From assembly GCF_003073045.1 (NCBI RefSeq), contig NC_037595.1, positions 3,782,001-3,846,000 on the forward strand: a stretch of 64,000 nucleotides of DNA, in the 5' to 3' direction. The notes beneath the pieces were generated by a model. The model saw nothing but the letters and a program-made list of their open reading frames with translations, had not been told where the DNA came from and searched no databases. Position 1 is the first letter of the stretch. Each line of letters begins with the position of its first letter. This document shows, piece after piece, positions 21,001 through 32,619 of this stretch. The position numbers were made by a program, and so were the translations under genes. The DNA is from Pomacea canaliculata (lineage: Eukaryota; Mollusca; Gastropoda; Architaenioglossa; Ampullariidae).

Positions 21001-24000
21001 ACTGACCTGTGAACACTGTGCTTAATATTCCTCATGCAGGATTATGTTAATGTGGGTGGTAAGAGTTAGATTATAACTGTGCTCAGCACTGTGATGCCAC
21101 TATCATATTTCTAGAAAGCAAGGGAGATTGTAACAGTCTTTGATATACACTTTTTATGTTGCCAGAATAATACTTTGTATTGATTTTATTCATTTTTGGA
21201 AGTAGCGATTGCAGTTGCGTACATTTAAAATGTTAATGGTATGTAGGAAAAAAATTTCAGTGTTTAAAAGTTGCTTTAAAATTTAGTGACAGTGAATCTA
21301 TTTTCCCTTTTTCTAGATTGATGATGCACAGTATCCTATACAGAGCCAAGAAGATGGTGTGTGATATATTCAAATCTTGTGTTGAGTATTGTTGTCTGAA
21401 ATTATGCCAGCAGCTAATGCTTAGTATTTTACAAAATTCAAAAAAAAAAATTTGGTCAAAATATTTTATTCACGACAAGCATAGATACGTTTTGAATCTT
21501 TTCATTGTAAGGTCTAACCCTGCAATATCCATGTAAAGATGGAAAGTGTGCTGGAAATTTGTAATCAAGTTTAACTGATTTATGACATTGCCTGTAGGCT
21601 GATAACTGATATATCTGGTACAATAATTCTTTTATTATTATTTATGACAAGACCACTTTAAATGTTTTTCAGTTGACCAGGGTGTGGACTGCATTGCCAT
21701 CCACAGTAATGCAGATGCTATTTTGGATGATGACAGCAGTCAGATAGCTACGTCTGCGGTGAGACTGATAACATCATGTTTCACAGGAGATCTAGCCAAA
21801 TAATAAAACCAAAAGTTGTCTGAGAGCTCTCAGAAATAGAAATTTATGGCCAACTTGATCTCAGGCAATTTTAAACATCCTGAAAATACTACATCAGGCA
21901 TACTAAGTTTGAAACATGAAAAAAAATTTTTTCCCATTATTGAAAATGCCGCAAAATCCATAGTGAGTCACTTTCTTGGGAGAAGCTAGTTTATTATGAG
22001 TGATAAAATTTGCATATGCTAGTCTGAATTGTCTAAAATATCTTTCAGAGCTTATTGCTGTTAATTTAAGTTGGCTTTTAAAGTTATCTTGTGATTCCTT
22101 AATATCTTTCAGGCTTTTCTGGGAAGAGAAGAGCAGAAAAAAATTGAATGGTATAGGCACTTTAGAGCTTGCTGACATTGTTTTCTGTCAAACTGTTGAG
22201 CAAAATATGCCAGGTAGCATATTTTGAAATATTTGGAGTTCTACAATGAGAATTGTAAATTAAAATTGAAAAGTTATATGTTTGGCTGTGTATTGGAAAG
22301 CACATTCAACTAGAAATGTGTTCTTCTTGAATCAGTTGCTTCAGTTACCATGCTGTAGATTGTTTTCAGATGAGCAGCAGCAATGACAGGAAATCATGTA
22401 AATTAACCTGACAAGTGCCTTATCAAACATAAGCTTGCTTAGCATAGTATCGTTTCCTCATTTGAGTGCAATTGCTGTACATGTGACATTGCAGCAACAA
22501 TAACAACATAGGTATTAAAGGTAATAGATGTTTAGAATGTAAAAAAATCAACATCAGTATTTTGCCTGCTCATATGTTAAAAAATATTTTCTTCTTATCC
22601 AGGCACTCACAAATAATGGAGGGGGTGGAGCTGGTGAGTTTCCTCATGAAACCAGTGAAGGCACTGCTGCTTGGTTAAAACGCAAACCTCCTGAGGTATG
22701 AAATGATGTTTCACATCTAGTCCTGAAGTAATGTTTCATAGCTAGTCTTGACTGTTGTCAGCTTCATCTTCTAATGTAATCATGAGTTTACTAGAATAGA
22801 AATATCACAAGTTCTTTATAAGAGACTCACTATTTGTGCTGCAAGGCCTCATTGTCAGGAAACCAAACCAGAGTGTGGAAGAACTCAAAAATCAGCTTTG
22901 AACCCTCAGCAAGAAGTCCACTTTTGTTGGCTGCCTGCTCACAGTGGAACCAGCAGCATCCAGAAGGCACACAATCAGGATGGAGCAGTCCCAGCACTCT
23001 GTCATTTCAAGAAGGGTTAGGGTTAGAGACCCTCATTAAGCACAGTTGGAAACCGCTAGGGTGGCAAGTACACAAAGATCCACTCCATCTCAGCCATGTG
23101 CAGCAGACCTTTTTTCCATATCAGAACTGGACCCTGATGCCTGAAATCACATCTGTGGAGAATATGGATACCAAAGGCTGCTAGGTGGAGAGGGAACACA
23201 TCTTGTGCAGAACACATCTTGGCATCTGCTTTTCATCCATTTGCAGCCCCTTACACAGCCTGAATCCACAGATCTCAGCATCAAACTTTGGCAAACAACC
23301 GAGGATCTGGCAAAAAGGTCACAAAAAAAAGGTCAACATCTGGACCTATGGCATAATGCAACTCATTGAACAAAGAAAAAGAAGAATCATGGGTAAATTT
23401 CTCTGAGTTTATGGCCCAGATTTTCTCCCAGAAATCCTGCATTCTGAAAATGTTGCAGAGACAGAAGAAGTAAATATTTCATTTATGAAACTACTGTCTA
23501 GAGGTTCACAAGGTTCTCTTTTAAAAATCATGTCAAAGAAAGTTAAAGCTAACCATGAACTTTAGCATATCATTTTTCTTTCCTCCCTGCACAGGTTGTA
23601 CAGATACGGGGAAGGCATTCCTTGGTTGACCATGTTGACCATGAAGGTAAAACCTATCCTACCAATCCAGTGCCTGCCAAACTTCCTTATCCCACCACTT
23701 CCAAAAAATAAACACCTGAAAGGGTGTGATAAAGACTTTCTTGATTTATGCTAAAGTTAGTTGCAAACTATGACAGGTATGACTCTTTTTGACATTTTGA
23801 GATTGGTTAGAGTAAAAAAAAAAATTTAATCACGAAAATTCAGAGCAGCCATTTTATTTCAGATGACACATCCCAGCAAGTGAACGGGCTCATGAGGGAA
23901 AATCAGAGGCTGCGTGCATTCCGGTTGTGCAGAAAATGTAGACAACTGCCATTTTGTTTTGTGCTTGTTCCTTGTGGTCATCTTCTTTGCTGGCAGTGTA

Positions 24001-24068
24001 TCACGAGAAAGAAATGTCCAATCTGTGATTGGCAGATCAGTTCTTGGTATCCTGCTATATTGCCATAG
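18003..24068 (+). CDS. Membrane-anchored RING-finger protein, probable E3 ubiquitin ligase
   Basis: Coding exons are 18003-18083, 18653-18719, 19562-19609, 20467-20603, 21317-21356, 21673-21758, 22603-22695, 23595-23646 and 23863-24068. All have GT-AG borders and consistent phase, giving 269 aa. Residues 4-27 are a hydrophobic helix (ISILLDLATTAIIMIFLWCL), a signal anchor. Residues 28-200 are polar, Ser/Asp/Gln-rich and probably disordered. A short basic stretch (MRENQRLRAFRL) precedes a C3HC4 RING at 224-256: CRKC, an 11-residue loop, CGH, CWQC, CPIC. All eight zinc ligands are present. The RING resembles those of IAP-type ligases, but no BIR domain is encoded. The likely role is E2-dependent ubiquitin transfer at a membrane; which membrane is unknown. 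The start is the ATG 18 nt into the first coding exon. Confidence 0.9.
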
Positions 24069-24768
24069 GATTTGAATTTAGTAAACAACAGAAGGTTCTT
24101 TGTAACTGAACATATTAAAAACTGCGTTTTCCATGACATTCTGCCCTGGGATCAACTGAACATGCGGTACACTTCCTGAAGTCATTTTCAAATTGGTATC
24201 TTGCCTTCTCTTTAATGCATAATCTCTGTCACCACATTGTTTTTAGATGCAGTAGTGATCTGTAAGCTAAAGGCAAGGATTAGGTTGTTAAAATCAGATA
24301 TGTCCAACTGAAGTGTATTAAATCAAGATTCACATAATTAGAAACTGTTCTGGGAGGTCTAAGTTGAAGGCATGTGGGAAAAGATTTATAAGATTGGAAG
24401 CAGATGGCACTAATGTATATAATATGTACAGCAGCTGTACAATAACAGCAAGTTGACACTATCATTTTGAACCTTCTTTTCTGTATTACTTAGCTGTGTG
24501 AAACTTTGCCAAATTTAGCAAAATATCCATTGACTTTTTAAGGAGACTAGATAGGCCACAATACTTCACCTGAAAGTCAAGAACCATAACATGTTATAGG
24601 GTCCATAGCAGCAACTATTTTACAGTACATATAGCACAATGAGATTACCACCATTTGAGTTCTATTATGTATACTTCTTCTTTTTCTTGTTTTCCTTTTT
24701 GTGAAATTTTATTAAATTTTTATTCAGCAAACTGTGTTGCATTGTTTCATAACTGGTTGTTTGTATGA

Positions 24769-24774
24769 AATAAA
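24769..24774 (+). terminator. Candidate polyadenylation signal of the RING gene
   Basis: AATAAA lies 0.7 kb past the RING stop codon in AT-rich DNA. No AATAAA was noticed nearer the stop, so it is a reasonable but unproven 3' end. Confidence 0.4.
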
Positions 24775-25139
24775 AATAATGTGGATAAAAGGAGTTTGAA
24801 GTTACAAAATAAAAATATGAAAGAAATGCAAGAATCATAATTTCCTTTGAAAGCATCTGACATACTGTGGATCCATCACATTGGGGCTGATGCCCAAGAC
24901 CATACAAAATAAAAGTGCCATGTCACTGATGGAAAACTGTGATTATTATTGCATTTATTCTTGGACTTCAGCAACAGAGATAACACTTGTACCACCTGCT
25001 TTTCAATGGTTTTCTGTCAGTGACACAACAATTTTTGTCTCATCCTATTCTCCAGCCATTGTCCCACTTAAAAAGCTACCAAAATGTTTCAGACAACTCA
25101 TAATCTATAATGTCTTGGTCATGATTATCACACTTGCAC

Positions 25140-25270
25140 CTCCCCTTCCTTCAGAGAGATCCATATGGAACCTGCACTTCATAAATGACATTGAATTTAT
25201 GGCAGACGGCAGAAATGAACTGTGGAGCATTATCAAGAGTTGAACAGAGCAGATGCACACAGAATAGAAG
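25140..25270 (+). mobile_element. Small LINE reverse-transcriptase remnant
   Basis: The plus-strand phrase SIWNLHFINDIEFMADGRNE aligns by eye with the FADD box of RTE-like LINE reverse transcriptases (NLRFADDIDLMAGS type). The two catalytic aspartates are degraded to N-D. Stops follow. The fragment is too short to place in a family with certainty. Confidence 0.35.
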
Positions 25271-25399
25271 TTCCCATAGGCAAGTTAAGGTGTGGTTAAC
25301 ACCAAAGATGATTGCAAAGTGGATATATGCGCAAAACAGCTTTAAGTACCATGGAAACCACCCCATCTAAATCTGCCTACTGTACAGCATATATCTGCA

Positions 25400-26440
25400 T
25401 TAGGATTGCAACAGCTGGTCACTCAGAATAATAAGTTTATAGAGAACATTTCTATGTCAAAGGCAGTTAAAAGCATTTTATGGAATAAAATGTACAAAAA
25501 TACATTTACAGTGCATCATCCAAAGTTGTATGTTGCACACATATACAAATTGTAGATTCATATTAGCACCACTTTTGTTTTCAAACTACTCATCAGCCTA
25601 TATAGCAGTTGCTGAAAGTTTCAAATTGGATGGGTTATTTACTGATGTCCAGACTTAACTACCAAGTGCCTGCACTTAATGTGTAAGTCCCTTATAGCTC
25701 CTCTTGTTCTTTGGATGCAAGATATGGGCTCTGATTACTGATACAGAAAAAAATAATCCACCCAAAGAGACCAAGGGAAACCATGGTCCTACATTTCGGA
25801 TATATCTGAATACTATGATTAAACTGTAATGAATATCTAAGATGGTTCATTCGGGCATAGACACTATATAGTATCCTTGAATCAGGCTTGTTTCTTTTAG
25901 TAGCTGACAGAAGCAGAAATATAAACAAAACCAACCCTCTTGCAGACACAAGTCATCCCACTCTACAACTTGTCAACACCAGATATGCTGAACTGGGGGA
26001 TGGTGGATTCCCAAGAATATGTGAATGCAGAAGCAAGCATCAGAGCCCCAGAAAATGGCGATATCCACAGTTCAACTTACGTAAACATTTGATCATGTCA
26101 AACCATGCACCATGTCATATTAGAATTTATTAAATCACTTTATCCATTTCTAAACTGATAGTGCTCCAAACGCAGGATTCAAATATGTACGCGACCACAA
26201 TCTTTAAAAGGAACTAAGACAATGAATTAATTTTTTCCAATGTTTCATCGAATGTTTCACTTTTTTGTTACCTATATATGATCGCAAAGCATTTTCATTC
26301 CCTAAAAAAAAGCAAACTATTCCATGATGTGTGTAGCCCAAATAAGTATTTTTACAAGGAAATTCTGCTGTAGCCTCCCTTGAGTATCGTGCTTGCGGGA
26401 GGAAGGTAGAGATGGTCATCATGTCATGTTAGCACCAATG
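25400..26440. other. Intergenic between RING and LDLRAP1 genes
   Basis: No supported feature. Open frames at 25692-25949 (-) and 25888-26133 (+) overlap each other and show no recognisable motif. The 5' untranslated part of the LDLRAP1 transcript probably begins in 26450-26565. Confidence 0.4.
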
Positions 26441-26565
26441 CTGCTTTCAACAGGTACACACCCAGTGACCACTGTTTTCTTTTTTAGATTGCATTCTACA
26501 TACAGTGGAAGTGGCGAATGAAACTTTAATTACTCTGCCGTGCGAGCTTGGTTTTGTTCTCCAGC

Positions 26566-29500
26566 ATGGATGCCTTATTTCGGAAGGTGAAGAAGTCTCC
26601 CACCGTCCTACAGAAAGGAGAGTCAGGAACCATTCGTCACCAAAGTAAGAACGATTTTAGAGTTATCAGAAGATGGAGAAAGATTTTGTTTTAAATTTAA
26701 AAAACCAGTCAGTTACGTTTTAGCCATTGTATTTTATCAGCGTACGTGTTAATCTGTCTACGATGACTCACTGGTCTAAAATGTGGTTCCGGATCCGTAC
26801 ACTACCGTATGACGACATCACTAGCCAAATTCCAGATTCTTGGAGAAGGTCTCGCAGAATCAACTGGTGCCAAGAGTTATTACATTGGAATGCAATGCTG
26901 GCGTCGTTGCATAGATCATGCTAACTGACAATATTTTTCTCATATTTGAAAAAATGCAAGGAAGTTTCTTGGTGGCTCTCATAGTCAGATAGCCAATTAG
27001 TCATTGTCATCGTCAGAAATTTAAAAACGGTACATCGAATTAGTGAATACTCGTGAATAAACAAAATGAACTTATTGTGGACTTTATTTGCGACCTAACT
27101 AGTAGGCAGATGCTCTAGAATAACCTCAAAAAGTAGTAATAGGAGTTTGAGGCTAGAGAATGTATAAATTTTAATAGGTTATATCAGTGCGCAATCGGCA
27201 TTGCTATTTATCAAAACTTTTAAATGTTTCCAAAAATTTTGAGACAATGTCCAGATGATTTGTGAAAGAGTTAGTTCTTTGTAAAGGTTTTAGTTCTCAA
27301 CTCAGCTTATTTGAATGATTGACAATTTTATTATGTTCGATATTAAAAAAAGCAAATTTTTTGTGTCATCGTCAATATGGCTCACTTTAATTTATTCCCA
27401 TACTTGTATTCTGCAAATTAAAAAAAACAGAAAATTTCTTATGTGGATGACAAAAAAAAATCTTAATTTTTTTGTATAAAACTTCATTATATGTTATAAA
27501 TTATCGTACCCATTTTCTGACAGAGCTCCCCGAAGGCTGGGGAGAAAACAAACAACCTGTAGCAGGAGATGATGGTGTGGTTTTCTACCTGAAGTACCTG
27601 GGTTCCACCTTAGTAGAAGAGATTGAAGATGATGAAAGCTATGGTGATGGGATTAGTGCAAAAGCTGTTCAAAGAATTGTTGCTATGGTAAGCTAACACT
27701 CTTCACCCATAATCCAGTATTCATTTAATGGACTGGCTGATGTTATATTACCAGCCATCTTATATTCATTATATAATGACAACCATCTGTTTTATTTATT
27801 TTTTTTGCTTTTTAATAATTCTTTATTTTTTGTTGTTGATGGTTTTAAGCAATTTACTTTCTTTTCTTTTTTTTTTTTTTGGTAATGTATATTGTGGGCA
27901 TACCAGAGAAAATTCATGTAGCTTCAATGTTTAGGCTAGTTTGTTTTTTTTTAACCGTAGTGATTTTTTGCACTCAAATGTTACATCACTTGAACCCTTT
28001 GAAGCAACTTTTACATAATATATTTATACATAGTGTGTATTTTTTCATTTCTTTTGGAAATAAATTCTGATACCTGACATCAAAAAACTAATTTTAGAGG
28101 ATAACCCACTTTGCTATTTCTTACATTTTTTTTTTTTAAGGCAAAGTCTATTGGTAAAAAGTTAAAGAAAATTGCACTGAGGGTATCTTCACGGGGATTC
28201 CACATGGTGGATATCATAACAAAAGAAATTCTTTTTGATCTTTCAATCTACAGGTAAGTTGGAAACAGAGAGATATTGGTCATATTTTTGTCATAAAGAA
28301 AAGATGATCAGATATTCTACTTCTTGATTACTTTAGATGTGGTAAATGGAAGACAAAATAATTTTATACTGATTTTTAATTTGACATTAAATGTGTAGGC
28401 AGTAACTGGATTATGCAACACTTTCTGTGCCACTTTTTTAAAGTGATGACATTTATTATATAGATAATAAGATACTGCTTATGCCAGTTCTTAAATCTGT
28501 GATACATTTTTATATACATCTTTAATGTTATTTGAAGAAAAATTATAGAAATGGTCTCTATATAATCAGGTTGGCTAGAATTTGTTTTTTTTTAAATTTT
28601 ATTTATTATAATTTTATTTTTATTAAAAATATTTTATTTACCCTTTCTAGAAGGGAATGTTACAAACCTCCTCTGAAATTAGACTAAGTTGTCTATTGCC
28701 TTAGCTGTGGATGTGGTCACAATGAATTATTTGTGAAAAATTTGGCAAAAAGTTAGCAGATTCAGTACTAGTCAACATGAATTGTATTTCTCAAACACAC
28801 ACACATATGAGAATATGCATTGTTTTAAATGCATTGCATTTCACCGTATAAATGTTGCTTGTTTTCAGGATCTCATTTTGCACTGCTGATAAAAACCATG
28901 ACAAAGTATTTGCTTATATTGCTCGAAATACTACAAATGAAACAATGGAATGTCATGCATTCCTATGTGCAAAACGAAAAATAGTAAGTGTTATGATTAC
29001 TATGGATTAATATGTTGTCACAGCAAGTGGGCATAGACAGTAGGACCTGGTTTTAACTCTTCGTCTTTTAGCTCAATTTGGTGCTGGTCATTATGAGTTG
29101 TATCTGAGAAAAGTAGAATTTATTTTTTATTGTTGTGGTTGCTGCTGATTTTGGTAAGAAAAAAGCTTCTACTGTGAGGTGATTTTGCACTGTGGTATGG
29201 GGAAATATGAGAATGTGGGGAAATGGGGAAAGGGTTGCTGTTTTGTGGTGCCGCTTGTGTTGTCTGCTTTTGTTTGTGCTCTCTTTTCCTGTTGGTGTCT
29301 AGGAGGTTTGCCAAGTATGTTTTGGTGGTGAACTGTGTTTGTGCCCTCTTTTCCTGTTTTTAATCTGTGAGTCCTGCCAAGCTTGTATTGGTGGTGTACT
29401 GTGCTGATTCCCTCTTTTCCTGCTGTTGTCACTTGCTATTGGTGCATAGGATGTCTGTCCAGCCCATCGTGGTGGTGTATTGGTTGCCATGTCCCTTGTG

Positions 29501-32114
29501 TTGCTCTATTCTAGTTTATTTGGCTTTCTGGTATGATTATAGTTTCTACTTATTTTTGTTACAACCATATTCAGTATAATGCAAAGATGGTTTTGAAAAA
29601 TACTTTAATTTTAAAATTGTTCAAGACCATTAGATCTACCAGAATGTGCCTAGAATATGCATGATTTGTCTTAAAATGTAATTTTTTGAGGCAAATTTTT
29701 TTCTCATTTTATTTTTATAGAAGCTTAATAGAAACTACATGAGCCTGGATGTGAACTTAAGATTATTAATAATTTCTCACTTAAAATAAAATATTAAAAC
29801 AACAGAACAGACATTTGTGTTTAAGGTTGCGAGGAGCATGTAATTGTGGTAATTTTTATTAAATCTGTTGTTTCACACAAGACATAAAAACCATTACTTA
29901 CTACATGCTTGGATTATGCGCTGAAAATCCATTTTAGTATTTTGCATTTCATGTCCCTGATGAATCTCAAGACCTTTTGTGTGTTTTCTTTGTTGTCGGT
30001 CAGGCCCAGGCTGTGACTCTGACAGTGTGGCAAGCCTTTACAGTGGCCCAAGAACGCTGGTGTGACCAGCAGAACAAGAAGGTCCGAAAAGAGCAAAAGA
30101 AACAACAGGTTCTTTTGTTTTTGCTTTTGTTTTGCTCTAAGCTATATCAAGACTTTCATGACAGAGATTTGGTCAAGCTCAGTGTTAAATTGCAGCACGT
30201 GGCTGGAAGTGTGAGCACACAATGTTTTTTGGCCAGTCCTATGTACATTTCAAGTCTCATGTAAATGTCAAGGAGCTCTATTGACATAACTTCAATTGAG
30301 ACAACCTAATTTAAAAAGAGAAGAGCTTTTTTATATAACAAGGAGTATTTATGTGAGCATAAAGATTTTATTGTTAGTAAAAACTACATAAAACAGTGAA
30401 AACGAATAGACTGATAAAATTGTCGTAGAAATTGAGAGTAAATTTTGAATTGAGTCCACAATTTCATATAAATGAATAGCATTTTGGCTTTCAAAAGTGT
30501 CTCCATACTCTTCACTGCCATACCCACTGCGTAGATAAATAAGTAGTTAATGTGATACATTTAGAAGTAGTTATGACTAATGTATGTAAATATTTCTGTT
30601 TCAAAGGAGTAGACAAATTACTGTTAATTGAATATGGACATGCTAGAGGGAGTGACTTGAATGAAGTCTTTTATCCATAAAGTGTATGTTATCATACTGT
30701 GCATTTGTTCTTCAGCCTGTAAGGGTTTATCAGTGCGTCCAGAGACAAGTCATGATACAGCCAAGTACTTCTCAAAGTGCTGAGCTTTTTACTTTGACAG
30801 CAGAAAAGCAGTAATAACTATGACTAGTTCTTACAGTCATCACAAGTGTTCTTTGCCTCATGCTTTTTATTTTGCTTGCAGGTAACCCAACCATCCGTGC
30901 CACATATACAGCACTCAGTGGAAACTCCTTCAACACCTGTTACTACCTCACTATCACCTTTTTCAGACTCATTCACAGGTAAATATTCTGCTAAACTTTC
31001 TAATATGCAGGTTTTTTAAAAAGGTTTTAAAGGCATGTCAAGTGAGTGATGGAAGGGAATAAATACTGTAGAATGGAGAATAAATACTGTAGAATGGAGA
31101 AGTTTCTACCAGTCATCCTACTGGTTTTGTTAAGTGGTCAAAGAACCATAAGGAGCTCCCAAACTTTAGCATGGTATGGTCACTGTCTATATCTTTTTTT
31201 TCTATGTGATTTGGCTTTAGATGTACAGATATATTTTAAATTAATCTGTCAGCAAAGACTAAGCATAAAATTAATCTGTCAGCAAAGACTAAGCATATTT
31301 CTCCATATTTTGGCAAAACCATGAAAATGTATGTTTGTGTGGATTTGTGTGTGTGCATGCATGCACTTATGCTTGTGCATGTGTCTTCTTTTGGCCAATT
31401 TTTAGATTATGACTATTCCAAGACTTCACTTATAACTGGAGTGTCATGCTGCCAGCAGACTTCAGTGGATACAAGTGATGATGAAAACCTGGAAGACTCC
31501 TTTTCAAAGTGAGCTTGCTTTGTAAGATCACCAATCGAATTGTTGTAAAGGCAAACATATAGGGTGCTTTTAGTTTCTGTCATGCTGTGTCTGTTTCGTG
31601 CTTACCATCTTTTTTTAATAACTACACTTTTTCAAAGCTGCAGTTAAATAGTTCATCAAAAAAAATAGTGTCATCTAGGTGTTTCAGTTCCCTCCCACTC
31701 CCCTTAAAAAAAGTCCCACACAACTAGCACCATTTCATCTGTTCACGAAACATATACTTATCCCACAAACATGAATAGTACACAAACACAAAACAGTGGT
31801 CCTTGGTTTTAGAATCGGGGGCGATTTTCCAGTGTCAAACTAGGCATTTGACAGTTTGATGGCAGTTACTAGTATTTTTTATTTACATTTATTTAAAGAG
31901 CTTTCCTATGTCGAGAAACGTTTCATGTTCACTTAGGTGATTTGATTTGATCATCAGGTTGGCTGAAACAAGAGGTCGTGTTCGCTTGCCATCATTCAGC
32001 ACAGACTTACGTCAAGAGGATGTTGATGAAGGAGTCCAGCAGTACATGGATGGCAAACGGTGTTTTGAGGAATTTTCTCGTCAAAAATCCATGGAGGATC
32101 TTTTAAATTTATAA
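26566..32114 (+). CDS. LDLRAP1: Low-density lipoprotein receptor adapter protein 1 (ARH) orthologue
   Basis: This is an endocytic adaptor linking FxNPxY receptor tails to AP-2 and clathrin at the plasma membrane. Coding exons are 26566-26644, 27524-27687, 28141-28253, 28869-28983, 30004-30108, 30882-30978, 31406-31508 and 31958-32114. All are GT-AG and in phase, giving 310 aa; the human protein has 308. The PTB domain spans about 27-180, with hallmark phrases LKYLGSTLVE, AKSIGKKLKK, SFCTADKNHDKVFAYIA, ECHAFLCAKRK and AQAVTLTVWQAF. Residues 249-264 (DDENLEDSFSKLAETR) match the FxxLxxxR helix that binds the AP-2 beta appendage. A Ser/Thr/Pro-rich linker (193-224) separates the two. The last four residues, LLNL (307-310), may be a clathrin box moved to the extreme C-terminus. 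The start ATG is preceded by AGC, and the N-terminus MDALFRKVKKSP resembles the vertebrate form. Confidence 0.96.
29270..29490. repeat. Degenerate minisatellite in LDLRAP1 intron 4
   Basis: Three imperfect units of about 65-80 bp begin near 29278, 29341 and 29408. Each starts with a ccctcttttcctg-like phrase and runs to a ttggtggtgnactg-like phrase. It produces misleading minus-strand open frames. No function is apparent. Confidence 0.7.
31050..31295. repeat. Two short tandem duplications in LDLRAP1 intron 6
   Basis: A 23-bp unit (aataaatactgtagaatgga core) is repeated near 31057-31100. A roughly 34-bp unit (attaatctgtcagcaaagac core) is repeated near 31236-31293. Both are near perfect, so the duplications look recent. 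Confidence 0.75.
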
Positions 32115-32606
32115 AATGTTTTGCAGTGTACAGGATTTCTTACTTCATTCTGCTGCAATTTGCATGGGAATACTCTTTCCTCAAAAAGTTGACTTGCAGA
32201 AAGTATTCTTGAGTGAATGTTTTGTTCAATATGCAAAGTAAAGTGTGAAAGTTGGGAAATTCTTGGAGTTTGATAGTGGCAGATAGTTTCAAGTGAAGGT
32301 GATGTACTTTAGGTTACTTGGTTCAGATGAAGCACCTTGTTTCTAATGGCATGCAAGTTCAGAAAATATCGAAATGCAGGATGTTTTGTATAGTGATTGT
32401 CTTGAAGCTCAGTTACTTTAATAAGTGACTGAGAGTGAGGCACCATTACAGTTGTTTAATGATCGTACTTCCATACATAATGGTGACAGTTTTTATTTGC
32501 AGTTGTCAGACTTGCATACATGGCTTAAATGCTGTAATTCTGTTTTCTAAACTTTTCTTTAAAAAGGCAGTTGTTTTATTTTTGTCCAGTTCTACTTAAG
32601 CTGCTG

Positions 32607-32612
32607 AATAAA
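32607..32612 (+). terminator. Candidate polyadenylation signal of LDLRAP1
   Basis: AATAAA, 0.5 kb past the stop codon, is followed by a G/T-rich stretch. Further AATAAA sites at about 33274 and 36286-36291 could give longer 3' untranslated regions. Confidence 0.45.
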
Positions 32613-32619
32613 TTTGGTG

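Noticed and set aside
23013..23028. Two TTAGGG units suggestive of telomeric repeats
   Set aside because: Only two copies occur within an intron; too few to mean more than chance.
22834..23184. 116-codon plus-strand frame in a RING intron
   Set aside because: No domain, flanked by canonical intron, and the established exons splice around it; probably part of an unidentified repeat.
29120..29490. Minus-strand frames with Gln/His/Thr-rich peptides
   Set aside because: They arise from the degenerate minisatellite in an LDLRAP1 intron.
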